A stretch of DNA of 29,190 nt from Eubacterium sp. CAG:252 (GTDB lineage Bacteria; Bacillota; Clostridia; Lachnospirales; Lachnospiraceae), in the NCBI GenBank assembly GCA_000436535.1, contig FR886290.1, forward strand, positions 1 through 29,190, given 5' to 3'. Under the pieces are notes generated by a model. It did no database searches and had not been told where the DNA came from. It saw only the letters and a program-made list of their open reading frames with translations. Below, piece after piece: positions 21,914-29,190 of this stretch; positions within the stretch are counted from its first letter, which is position 1, and each line of letters begins with the position of its first letter. Both the position numbers and the translations under genes were made by a program.

Positions 21914-22096
21914 AATGCTTATATCAATATTCTGTCCAAGATTAGGAGTGACAGAAGCCTCCATCATCTTAGTAAGGTCATCACCAGTTGTTTCTAGTGT
22001 GTCAAGCGACTTCTTAAGAACAGCAACCTGTACATCATTGATAACGCGTGATGAGTTAAGATTCATTGATAAATTAGCAACATCCATTATATCCAT
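21911..22096 (-). CDS. YjfB-like putative motility protein
   Basis: The 61-residue protein matches the YjfB family (putative motility protein). It has an N-terminal DVANLSMNLNSS, a VLKKSLDTLETTGDDL helix, and an end MMEASVTPNLGQNIDI. Members are small cytoplasmic proteins in flagellated Firmicutes; their mechanism is unknown. AAGGAGG precedes the ATG at good spacing. A vegetative promoter (22154-22182) rather than a SigD promoter is seen upstream. The stop codon is shared with a repeat element. Confidence 0.85.
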   Translation of the reverse strand: MDIMDVANLSMNLNSSRVINDVQVAVLKKSLDTLETTGDDLTKMMEASVTPNLGQNIDISI

Positions 22097-22153
22097 ATAA
22101 AACCTCCTTGTAATCTATATGAAAATGTTTAATATAATCTGTTTCTTAATAAG

Positions 22154-22182
22154 ATTGTAGCCTTTAATTGTAAAAAAATCAA
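22154..22182 (-). promoter_or_regulatory. Promoter of the YjfB-like gene
   Basis: On the - strand TTGATT (22177-22182), 17 bases, TACAAT (22154-22159), about 58 bases before the start codon. Confidence 0.55.
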
Positions 22183-22193
22183 TAATATTATAA

Positions 22194-22262
22194 AGATACC
22201 AGGGTCAAAAGGTCTAAACCCACATGAGCTTGCTCATAGGTGGGTCTAGACCAAGATATTAT
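22194..22262. repeat. Long GGGTCAAAAGG repeat upstream of the YjfB-like gene
   Basis: AGATACCAGGGTCAAAAGG, then TCTAAACCCACATGAGC and GCTCATAGGTGGGTCTAGACC, forming a near-continuous hairpin. The right end has lost the inverted GGGTCAAAAG copy, ending in CCAAGATAT. It sits just upstream of the YjfB promoter on that strand. Confidence 0.8.
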
Positions 22263-22362
22263 AAGTCTTATAACTATGAATTGTGAAGCAAAGGAGTAAA
22301 ATTCTCAGGCAGAGTTTAATAAGAATATGATTATAGATTATAGGATAAAATTTTCGCTCCAA

Positions 22363-22399
22363 AAGAATATAATCATCATGCTGTGGGAATTATATTCTT
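22363..22399 (+). promoter_or_regulatory. Perfect hairpin abutting the YitT-like start codon
   Basis: AAGAATATAAT (22363-22373) and ATTATATTCTT (22389-22399) are exact 11-bp reverse complements with a 15-base loop. The second arm ends directly before the ATG at 22400, and the only weak ribosome site, GTGGGA, lies in the loop. This could hold the start region closed. Elsewhere in 22263-22362 nothing coding is seen. Confidence 0.55.
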
Positions 22400-23080
22400 A
22401 TGAAGAAATGGATGTTTATAATAACCGGAACGCTGCTTATGGCAGTTGCTTATAAAACTATATATGACTCAGTGGGAATGGTTACAGGAGGCTTTTCGGG
22501 CATAAGCATAATAGTAAGACGGCTGACAGAATATTTAAAAGATTATTCATATGTAAAAATACAGGAAAGCAGTGTGCCTGATGGCATGCAGCAGGGAGGT
22601 GTGCATATTGTATACTATCTTATAAACAACATAATTCCGTCCGGCGGCGTACCAATATGGTTTACAAACATATCGCTTAATATTCCACTATTTATATGTG
22701 CCTATAAGGAGCGTGGAAAGGCATTTTTAAAGGATACACTGTTGGCAGATGCACTTCTTACGGTGTTTATGGCAGTGCTTCCAAAGACAGATATATCGGG
22801 AAGCGTGTATGCGTGGGCGGCACTCATAGGCGGACTATGTGCTGGAACTGGCATTGGAATGGTGTTAAGGGCGGAAAGCACGACAGGCGGCACAGATATG
22901 CTTGCAAGTATTCTTTATTACAGATATGGAAAATGGTCAATAGTAACTATTATGAATGTTATTGATGGAATGATAATAATAGCTGGTGTGTTTTTATTCG
23001 GAATAAAGGTAACTATATGGGCTGTTTTTGCCGTAATTATAACAACATTTGCTGCAAGATTTATTATAAAAAGGTCTTGA
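22400..23080 (+). CDS. YitT-family membrane protein lacking the C-terminal DUF2179 domain
   Basis: The 226-residue protein shows the YitT/DUF161 membrane domain: AVAYKTIYDSVGMVTGGFSG, then WFTNISLNIPLF, GIGMVLRAESTTGGTDMLA and a final span FGIKVTIWAVFAVIITTF. Family members of about 280-290 residues add a soluble DUF2179 domain after this span. Here the frame stops directly after RFIIKRS, and the next 165 bases show no recognisable remnant. It may be a genuine short form or a truncation. Function is unknown. The ribosome site is weak and lies in a hairpin loop. Confidence 0.8.
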   Translation: MKKWMFIITGTLLMAVAYKTIYDSVGMVTGGFSGISIIVRRLTEYLKDYSYVKIQESSVPDGMQQGGVHIVYYLINNIIPSGGVPIWFTNISLNIPLFICAYKERGKAFLKDTLLADALLTVFMAVLPKTDISGSVYAWAALIGGLCAGTGIGMVLRAESTTGGTDMLASILYYRYGKWSIVTIMNVIDGMIIIAGVFLFGIKVTIWAVFAVIITTFAARFIIKRS

Positions 23081-23199
23081 AAATGGCATAAATATGCATA
23101 TTTTTGGTGATGTTAGTGAAGATTGCAGTCGTAATTTTGTGCAAAATATCTATGAAAGCCGGAATTATGGTAAAAGTGATAAAAAAGCACAGAATATAT

Positions 23200-23244
23200 T
23201 TGGCTAATTACCATATAGCCAAGAAAAGCCTGTTAGTGTAAAAT
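23200..23244 (+). promoter_or_regulatory. Palindrome and candidate promoter of the MsmK-type gene
   Basis: TTGGCTA (23200-23206) and TAGCCAA (23216-23222) are exact inverse copies 9 bases apart. TAGCCA (23216-23221) could be a poor -35 for TAAAAT (23239-23244) at 17 bases, so a protein on the palindrome would control this promoter. The rest of 23081-23299 has no gene; a 37-codon open stretch from 23094 lacks a ribosome site. Confidence 0.4.
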
Positions 23245-23299
23245 AATGAATATCAAAAGCGCGTATGCGTTCTTTTATATTTTAGGAGGAAAGTTTTCA

Positions 23300-24415
23300 A
23301 TGGCAAGTTTATCACTTAAAAATGTTTGTAAAGTATATCCAAACGGATTCGTAGCTGTTAAGGATTTCAATCTTGAAATCGCAGATCAGGAATTCATCAT
23401 TTTCGTAGGACCTTCAGGTTGTGGTAAGTCTACAACACTTCGTATGATTGCAGGTCTTGAGGAAATCAGCTCAGGAGAATTATGGATTGGGGACAAGCTC
23501 GTTAACGATGTAGAGCCTAAGGATAGAGATATCGCTATGGTATTCCAGAGTTATGCGTTATACCCACATATGTCAGTATATGACAACATGGCATTCGGTC
23601 TTAAGTTAAGAAAAGTACCAAAGGCTGAAATAGATAAGTCAGTTCATGAAGCTGCTAAGATTCTTGATATTGAGCACTTACTTGACCGTAAGCCAAAGGC
23701 TCTTTCAGGTGGTCAGAGACAGAGAGTTGCTATGGGACGTGCTATCGTTCGTAGCCCTAAGGTATTCCTTATGGATGAGCCTCTTTCAAACCTTGATGCT
23801 AAGTTAAGAGTTCAGATGCGTGTCGAGATTTCTAAGTTACATAAGAGATTACAGACAACTATCATCTACGTTACACATGACCAGACAGAGGCTATGACAC
23901 TTGGTACAAGAATCGTAGTTCTTAAGGATGGTATCATCCAGCAGGTAGATACACCTCAGAACCTTTACAATACACCTAACAACATTTTCGTTGCTGGTTT
24001 CATTGGTTCTCCACAGATGAACCTTGTTGATGCTGCAGTCAGCCAGGAAGGTTCACAGGCAGTTCTTAAGATGAGCGATGATGTTACTATCAAGCTTCCA
24101 GCAGATAAGAGCAAGAAGATTATTGATGGTGGATATGTTGGAAAGACAGTTGTAGTTGGTATCCGTCCAGAGGATATCAAGGATGACCCAGAATTCATCG
24201 CAGCTCATCCAGATACAAAGTTCACATCTACAATCAGAGTATACGAGTTACTTGGTTCAGAAGTTAACCTTCACTATGAAATAGGTGATGTTACATGTAC
24301 AGCAAAGGTTGGTCCTAGAACAACAGCTCGTCCTGGTGATGAGGTTACATTTGCAATGGATATCGCAAGACTTCACGTATTCGATAAGGAAACAGAGAAC
24401 GTAATTACTCACTAA
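23300..24415 (+). CDS. msmK: MsmK/UgpC-type carbohydrate ABC transporter ATPase
   Basis: The 371-residue protein is a complete sugar-importer ATPase: Walker A GPSGCGKST (37-45), Q-loop Gln83, signature LSGGQRQR (135-142), Walker B VFLMDEP (155-161) and switch His193. A C-terminal OB-type MalK regulatory region follows (IRPEDI onward). No permease or binding-protein gene is adjacent, which fits the shared MsmK-type ATPases of Firmicutes that energise several sugar importers. Start at 23300, where TAGGAGGAAAG lies just before; the frame is open to 23246. Codon use is biased to preferred codons (many TCA, CTT, AAG, GGT), suggesting high expression. A strong terminator follows. Confidence 0.92.
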   Translation: MASLSLKNVCKVYPNGFVAVKDFNLEIADQEFIIFVGPSGCGKSTTLRMIAGLEEISSGELWIGDKLVNDVEPKDRDIAMVFQSYALYPHMSVYDNMAFGLKLRKVPKAEIDKSVHEAAKILDIEHLLDRKPKALSGGQRQRVAMGRAIVRSPKVFLMDEPLSNLDAKLRVQMRVEISKLHKRLQTTIIYVTHDQTEAMTLGTRIVVLKDGIIQQVDTPQNLYNTPNNIFVAGFIGSPQMNLVDAAVSQEGSQAVLKMSDDVTIKLPADKSKKIIDGGYVGKTVVVGIRPEDIKDDPEFIAAHPDTKFTSTIRVYELLGSEVNLHYEIGDVTCTAKVGPRTTARPGDEVTFAMDIARLHVFDKETENVITH

Positions 24416-24451
24416 TTACAGTTTCTAAATTATAATGAATTTATAAAATTT

Positions 24452-24494
24452 AGAGGAAGTGTATAATTTCTATACATTTCCTCTTTTTTTTTTT
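24452..24494 (+). terminator. Terminator of msmK
   Basis: AGAGGAAGTGTATA and TATACATTTCCTCT pair around loop ATTTC, followed by a run of at least ten T. Confidence 0.93.
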
Positions 24495-24715
24495 GTCGTT
24501 TTGCTTTACAATATTATAGTAAGTGTCAAGTTATGATTAATCCAATCATAAAAAGGAATATAATGTTAATCTTAAGAAAAATATAATTGCTGACTTAAGA
24601 AATTATTTTTAGCATGTAGGTAGAGAATATAATTAAAATTAAGATAAGAATAGTTATAGGCTTTAGTATTGGATATAACTTTGAAAAATCGCAGGTATAT
24701 GAATAGGAGTACGAT

Positions 24716-25807
24716 ATGATTTCAAATCAGATTTTACAGACAACTGTCGATGGATTAAAAGAAATATCACGCGTTGATTTATGTGTTATTGATGCAGAGG
24801 GTAAGGTTGTGGCAAAGACATTTGATAGTGTTGCCGAATGTACAGCCGATGCACTTGTATTTATAGATTCACCAGCAGATAGTCAGGTAGTCAACGGATA
24901 CCAGTTCTTCAAAGTAGTTGAAGATGGCAATCTTGAATATATAATATTAGCAAAGGGAACAAGTGACGATGTATTTATGTTAGGAAAGCTTGCAGCATTC
25001 CAGATACAGAACCTTCTTGTTGCCTACAAGGAAAGATTTGATAAGGATAACTTTATTAAAAATCTTCTTCTTGATAATCTTTTAAGGGTTGATATGTATA
25101 CAAGAGCAGAAAAGCTCCATATTGAAACAGATGTCAAGAGAGTTGTATACATAATAGAAACTAAGCACGAAAAGGATACAAATGCACTTGAAATAATAAG
25201 GACATTATTTGTCTCAAGACCAAGAGATTTCATAACAGCAGTTGACGAGAAGAGTATAATACTTGTCAGGGAGGTTAAGCCGGGTGAGACTTATGAAGAC
25301 CTTGACAAGACAGCAGAGGTTGTTATAGATATGCTTAATACAGAGGCTATGAGTTCAGCACACATAGCTTATGGTACTATTGTCAATGATATAAGAGAAG
25401 TATCAAGGTCATATAAGGAGGCTAATATGGCGCTTGATGTAGGCAAGATATTCTACAGTGATAAGAATGTTGTTGCTTACAACAGACTTGGCATAGGCAG
25501 ACTTATATACCAGCTTCCACTTCCTTTATGTCAGATGTTTATCAGGGAAATATTTGACGGCAAGTCGCCTGACGACCTTGATGAGGAAACATTATCAACA
25601 ATTAACAAGTTTTTTGATAACAGTCTGAATGTTTCGGAGACATCTAGACAGTTATATATTCATAGAAATACCCTTGTATACAGACTTGATAAGCTTCAGA
25701 AGACTACAGGTCTTGACTTAAGGGTATTTGATGATGCAATCACATTTAAGATTGCGCTTATGGTTGTTAAGTATATGAAGTATATGGAAAGCAAGGATAC
25801 ATATTAA
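24716..25807 (+). CDS. CdaR/PucR-type transcriptional regulator
   Basis: The 363-residue protein has a C-terminal PucR-type helix-turn-helix (about 300-345, NVSETSRQLYIHRNTLVYRLDKLQK), typical of sugar-diacid regulators (CdaR), with a GGDEF-like middle domain. In this protein the middle region (about 130-260) includes DIREVSRSYKEANMALDVGK. The N-terminal 100 residues differ from the classic CdaR sensor. The partner is the msmK gene 300 bases upstream, which may be a target (inference). A weak ribosome site, AGGAG, precedes the ATG. No clear promoter is seen in 24495-24715. Confidence 0.85.
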   Translation: MISNQILQTTVDGLKEISRVDLCVIDAEGKVVAKTFDSVAECTADALVFIDSPADSQVVNGYQFFKVVEDGNLEYIILAKGTSDDVFMLGKLAAFQIQNLLVAYKERFDKDNFIKNLLLDNLLRVDMYTRAEKLHIETDVKRVVYIIETKHEKDTNALEIIRTLFVSRPRDFITAVDEKSIILVREVKPGETYEDLDKTAEVVIDMLNTEAMSSAHIAYGTIVNDIREVSRSYKEANMALDVGKIFYSDKNVVAYNRLGIGRLIYQLPLPLCQMFIREIFDGKSPDDLDEETLSTINKFFDNSLNVSETSRQLYIHRNTLVYRLDKLQKTTGLDLRVFDDAITFKIALMVVKYMKYMESKDTY

Positions 25808-25897
25808 TATGTGCAGCAGGCGGTTTTAGCCAGCATTAATCGTGGTCGTTATAATATCAGAATTTAGTTATATGTACAGTTTGGAGGAATATATACA

Positions 25898-26590
25898 ATG
25901 ATAATTATGGAAGATGTTACGAAAACGTATGCATCTGGTTCAGATGTTCCTGCACTGAATGGGATTAATCTTCACATTCAGGAAGGCGAGTTCGTATTCA
26001 TAGTAGGTAAGAGTGGTTCCGGTAAGTCGACACTTATCAAGCTTCTTCTTAAGGAACTTGACCCTACATCAGGTAAAATATATGTAAACAAGAAGTACCT
26101 TAATAAGCTTACAAGAAAGAAGCTTCCTTACTTAAGAAGAGATATAGGTGTTGTATTTCAGGATTTCCGTCTTTTACCAGATAGAAACATTTATGAGAAT
26201 ATAGCATTTGCACAGAAGGTCGTAGAAGCGCCAACTAAGAAGATTAAGAGTAATGTTCTTAAAATGCTTTCAATGGTCAACCTTCTTGACAAGTATAAGT
26301 CTTATCCTAATGAGTTATCAGGTGGTGAGCAGCAGAGAGTGGCTATCGCAAGAGCTCTCATAAACAGACCATCTATACTTTTATGTGATGAGCCTACAGG
26401 TAACCTTGATCCAACTAACTCTAATGAGATTATGAAAATTCTTGATGCTGTTAATAAGCAGGGAACTACAGTACTTGTAGTTACCCACAATATGGAAATC
26501 GTTCAGCAGATGAAAAAGAGAACGATTACAATGAGTCAGGGCAAGATTATAAGTGATTTGGAAAAGGGTGGTTATTTCTATGAAGATTAG
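25898..26590 (+). CDS. ftsE: Cell division ATP-binding protein FtsE
   Basis: The 230-residue ABC ATPase works with FtsX to activate murein hydrolases at the division site. Walker A GKSGSGKST (37-45), Q-loop VFQDFRLLPDRNIYENIAF, signature LSGGEQQRVAIARAL and Walker B ILLCDEPTGNLDP are present, the LL-D variation being typical of FtsE. GGAGG lies ten bases before the ATG. ftsX starts within its last codons. Confidence 0.96.
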   Translation: MIIMEDVTKTYASGSDVPALNGINLHIQEGEFVFIVGKSGSGKSTLIKLLLKELDPTSGKIYVNKKYLNKLTRKKLPYLRRDIGVVFQDFRLLPDRNIYENIAFAQKVVEAPTKKIKSNVLKMLSMVNLLDKYKSYPNELSGGEQQRVAIARALINRPSILLCDEPTGNLDPTNSNEIMKILDAVNKQGTTVLVVTHNMEIVQQMKKRTITMSQGKIISDLEKGGYFYED

Positions 26591-27488
26591 ATCGTTATTT
26601 TATCATATTAAAGACGGATTAAAGAACATCTATCGTAATAGACTGTTCTCTCTTGCGTCAATAGCAACTATAGCGGCGTGTATATTCCTTTTTGGATTAT
26701 TCTATTCGCTTGTAACAAACTTTCAGTATATGATACATAAGGCTGAGAATGAAGTCTGTGTCACAGTATTCTTTGACCAGAACCTTACAGATGCTGATAT
26801 TAAGAAGCTTGGAGATACGATAAGCCAGAGAAATGAGGTTTCACGTATACACTATACTTCAGCAGATGAGGCGTGGGAGAATTATAAGGCTGAATATTTC
26901 AAGGATTATCCACAGCTTGCAGAAGGCTTCAAGGATGATAATCCTCTTGCTAATTCATCATCTTATGAGATATATCTCAATGATGCTTCAAGTCAGGCTA
27001 CTCTTGTTACATACCTTGAAAATCTTGACGGTATAAGACAGGTAAACAGGTCAGAGGCAACAGCAAGCGGACTTGCAAGTGCAGCACGACTTGTCAGCTA
27101 TGTAGCAATAGCTATTATCGTTATACTTCTTGCAGTATCTATATTCCTTATCACTAATACTATCGTAATAGGTATTACTGTGCGTAAGGAAGAGATATCA
27201 ATTATGAAGTATATCGGTGCTACGGATGCGTTCGTTGATGCGCCATTCTTCGTAGAAGGTATTACTATTGGTATTATAGGTTCTATTATACCTCTGGTTA
27301 TCCTTAGATTTATCTACGAAAATGTTATTAACTATGTTATGAATAAGTTTTCAATACTTCAGAATATTCTTGCATTTATGCCGGTAAATGATGTATTCAG
27401 GATACTGGTTCCTGTAGGAATTCTTCTCGGTATTGGTATTGGTATATTAGGAAGTTTCTTCGCTGTAAGAAAGCATGCTAATGTATAA
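26580..27488 (+). CDS. ftsX: Cell division membrane protein FtsX
   Basis: The 302-residue protein has four membrane spans (about 20-45, 172-195, 224-250 and 273-293) and an extracellular domain between the first two (about 50-165), the FtsX arrangement. It couples FtsE ATP hydrolysis to the murein hydrolase. The start at 26580 (MKIRSLFYH) is chosen over 26553 because it matches other FtsX proteins and GGGTGG lies just before; it overlaps ftsE by 11 bases. It ends at VRKHANV. Confidence 0.95.
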   Translation: MKIRSLFYHIKDGLKNIYRNRLFSLASIATIAACIFLFGLFYSLVTNFQYMIHKAENEVCVTVFFDQNLTDADIKKLGDTISQRNEVSRIHYTSADEAWENYKAEYFKDYPQLAEGFKDDNPLANSSSYEIYLNDASSQATLVTYLENLDGIRQVNRSEATASGLASAARLVSYVAIAIIVILLAVSIFLITNTIVIGITVRKEEISIMKYIGATDAFVDAPFFVEGITIGIIGSIIPLVILRFIYENVINYVMNKFSILQNILAFMPVNDVFRILVPVGILLGIGIGILGSFFAVRKHANV

Positions 27489-27544
27489 TAAATAATGTTA
27501 AAGACAACTAAAGAGTTGTGGTTTTTAGCATATTTGCAGGGTAT

Positions 27545-27586
27545 AGGATCGTTGCGAAGGGAAAGCTTTGGCAGCGGTCCTGTTTT
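27545..27586 (+). terminator. Hairpin between ftsX and the M23 gene
   Basis: AGGATCGTTGC pairs with GCAGCGGTCCT (three G-T pairs), followed by GTTTT. A smaller hairpin, ACAACT/AGTTGT then GGTTTTT, lies at 27504-27526. Partial read-through is likely because the M23 gene belongs to the same function. Confidence 0.55.
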
Positions 27587-27629
27587 ATAAGAGTTATCTT
27601 ATAAACATATGGCTTTATGGAGGAATTGT

Positions 27630-28889
27630 ATGAGGAGAGCATTAGTGAAAAGAGTTGTTACCCTGTTACTGCTTCTGACAATGGTCGTACCATATTGTTT
27701 TGTCACATATAATGATGTATATGGTGACAGCAAACAAAATCTTAGCGATGCTAACAATAAGAAAAGTGACCTTCAGAGTGAATATGATAAGACACAGAAG
27801 AAGCTTGATGAGCTTAAGTCACAGAGTGATGATGTGGAAACATATCTTGCACAGTTGGATTCACAGATGTCAACAGTTAATAGGTCGTTGAATGAAGTAA
27901 GTGGTCAGATAGAGCAGATAGAAACAGAGATAACTGAAACAGAAGAAAAGCTTGCCGAAGCAGAAGATGATGTTGATGAACAGTATGATGCAATGAAGCT
28001 TCGAATACAGTATATGTATGAACATAATGATGAGACATATTTTGCACTGCTGCTCAACTCTGAGAGTATGGGTGATATGCTTAATAAAGCAGAGTATATT
28101 ACAAAGATTTCTGATTATGACAGGAAAATGCTTGAAAAGTTCAATGATACAGTGAACTTTATAACAGATGCAAAGATAAAGCTTGAACAGGACAGGGAAA
28201 CTTTGGTTGCAAAGCAGGATGAACTCCAGGATAAGAAGTCTTCGCTTGAACTTCTTGAGGAAACCAAGCAGAACGAGATGGCGGCGCTTAAGAAGAATAC
28301 ACAGCAGCAGAAGGATTATAAGGAGAAGATTGAGGCTGATATGAAAGCTCAGGATAATCTGATTGCAAGCATAGAGGCACAGATAAAGGCAGAAGAGGCT
28401 GCTGCAAATGCTTCAAAGAACAACAGCAGCAACAATAGCAGTAATAGCAATAATAACAGTGGTAATAATAGTAATAGCGGCAGCACAAGTTATGACGGCG
28501 GAGCTTTTAAGTGGCCTACAGTGTCAACAAGAATAACATCACCATATGGAGATACAGAAGGAAGGACATCTCCACACCAGGGTATTGATATCGGTGCTGT
28601 TGTAAGAGGTGTGTCAGGTGACCCTATATATGCGGCGGCTGATGGAAAGGTTGTTATATCACAGTTCAGCTCATCAGCAGGTAACTATATTATGATATAT
28701 CATGGTAATGGATTGTATACAAGATATCTTCATGCATCCTCACTTCTTGTAAGTGTTGGAACATATGTAACCAAGGGACAGACAATAGCGCTTATGGGAA
28801 CAACTGGTAATTCTGACGGTGTACATCTTCACTTTGATGTAAGACTGAATGGTTCGGTTGTTAATCCTTGGAATTATCTGAGTAAGTAG
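27630..28889 (+). CDS. EnvC-like coiled-coil murein hydrolase activator / M23 peptidase
   Basis: The 419-residue secreted protein has a basic signal peptide (1-32), a long coiled coil (about 33-250, alternating Lys/Glu/Gln with Leu spacing), an Asn/Ser-rich linker (about 262-290), and an M23 LytM domain to the end. The zinc ligands are intact: HQGIDIG and HLHFD (HxH), with YLHASSL between. It is therefore probably an active endopeptidase, unlike E. coli EnvC, which is degenerate. The coiled-coil would meet the FtsX external domain. Start at 27630, where GGAGG lies 7 bases upstream. Confidence 0.92.
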   Translation: MRRALVKRVVTLLLLLTMVVPYCFVTYNDVYGDSKQNLSDANNKKSDLQSEYDKTQKKLDELKSQSDDVETYLAQLDSQMSTVNRSLNEVSGQIEQIETEITETEEKLAEAEDDVDEQYDAMKLRIQYMYEHNDETYFALLLNSESMGDMLNKAEYITKISDYDRKMLEKFNDTVNFITDAKIKLEQDRETLVAKQDELQDKKSSLELLEETKQNEMAALKKNTQQQKDYKEKIEADMKAQDNLIASIEAQIKAEEAAANASKNNSSNNSSNSNNNSGNNSNSGSTSYDGGAFKWPTVSTRITSPYGDTEGRTSPHQGIDIGAVVRGVSGDPIYAAADGKVVISQFSSSAGNYIMIYHGNGLYTRYLHASSLLVSVGTYVTKGQTIALMGTTGNSDGVHLHFDVRLNGSVVNPWNYLSK

Positions 28890-28935
28890 GTGCTTTGCAG
28901 CTGATATAGAATGTAAAGGATATTAGAAAATATAT

Positions 28936-28974
28936 AAAAGCCGCGGGAGAAGTGTAGTGCCTGCGGTTTTTATA
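28936..28974 (+). terminator. Terminator after the M23 gene
   Basis: AAAAGCCGCGGG and CCTGCGGTTTTT form a stem with one G-T pair and one bulge, followed by T. The 3' part TTTTTATAATATATG is AT-rich. Confidence 0.8.
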
Positions 28975-29130
28975 ATATATGTCATAATTTTTTCACATAT
29001 TGGAATTAATATAATGAGGGCGGTTTATAATAATGAAATTATGGAATATTTTAAATAATTCTTAATGCGACAGACCTACATGATTTAAGCTTTGATATAT
29101 GAAAAAATAATCGTAGAAATGGAGAGAATT

Positions 29131-29190
29131 ATGGATAACGATAACAGGGAAGAAAGTGGATTATCCACAAGTGATGGAATTAGTGGAGTT
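29131..29190 (+). CDS. Start of a further gene, cut by the window end
   Basis: GGAGAGAATT precedes an ATG that opens 20 codons of hydrophilic sequence (Asp, Asn, Ser, Gly-rich). The position after ftsE-ftsX-M23 suggests a carboxyl-terminal S41 protease (ctpA), which follows this trio in many Firmicutes. The visible residues are too few to confirm it. Confidence 0.5.
   Translation, partial: MDNDNREESGLSTSDGISGV

Noticed and set aside
21670..22262. Clustered repeats as a CRISPR array
   Set aside because: Copies differ in length and orientation, without regular spacers, and there are no cas genes.
22194..22399. A riboswitch upstream of the YitT-like gene
   Set aside because: The structured sequence is explained by the repeat and a simple hairpin; no riboswitch consensus is recognised.

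Overview
The window is AT-rich DNA of a Gram-positive anaerobe of the class Clostridia, most likely a Lachnospiraceae member (relatives of Lachnospira, Roseburia, Butyrivibrio). This is inferred from AGGAGG-type ribosome sites, a type III glutamine synthetase, a class B sortase, paired DUF624 and single-span membrane proteins, the DUF6472 and YjfB small proteins, an orphan MsmK-type ATPase next to a CdaR-type regulator, and the order ftsE-ftsX-murein hydrolase-(start of a further gene). It is ordinary chromosome. I see no complete mobile element, prophage, CRISPR array or rRNA.

Layout. 1-2.2 kb: a rhodanese/PP-loop fusion and LarE, two sulfur-insertion enzymes on the + strand. 2.4-4.4 kb: DUF6472 protein, a NYN nuclease with two LOTUS domains, then luxS behind an AT-rich palindromic tandem array. 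4.4-8.9 kb (- strand): remnant of a TetR-type regulator, type III glutamine synthetase with a terminator-like leader, class B sortase, class II aldolase. 9.2-11.8 kb (+): small membrane protein, then a zinc-ribbon/TPM-domain membrane pair. 11.9-16.6 kb: cyclophilin (-), GNAT acetyltransferase (+) overlapping tail-to-tail with a membrane protein (-), DUF624 protein (+), P-II protein and a membrane protein (-). 16.8-22.1 kb: DUF2156 protein and Cys-cluster protein, a hypothetical protein, tRNA-Gln, CvfB-like RNA-binding protein, RidA, CPBP protease, and YjfB (-). 22.4-29.2 kb (+): YitT-like protein lacking its C-terminal domain, MsmK-type ATPase, CdaR-type regulator, ftsE-ftsX-M23 hydrolase, and the first 20 codons of a further gene.

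How genes work together. GlnN and P-II are nitrogen-control elements, though unlinked here. MsmK and CdaR point to carbohydrate uptake and its control. FtsEX with a coiled-coil M23 protein form the division-site murein-hydrolysis system. LuxS and FBA are housekeeping metabolism.

The most noteworthy unexplained signal is a family of hairpin-forming intergenic repeats built on GGGTCAAAAGG. Six clear copies occur: two short forms, which are exact 40-bp inverted copies 21.7 kb apart, and four long forms of about 65-80 bp. In two cases the repeat's first bases coincide with the stop codon of the preceding gene, and one copy lies in a likely 5' leader. Other points are a P-II protein with Phe at the canonical uridylylation position 51, a hairpin that abuts the start codon of the YitT-like gene, and the luxS-upstream palindrome array.
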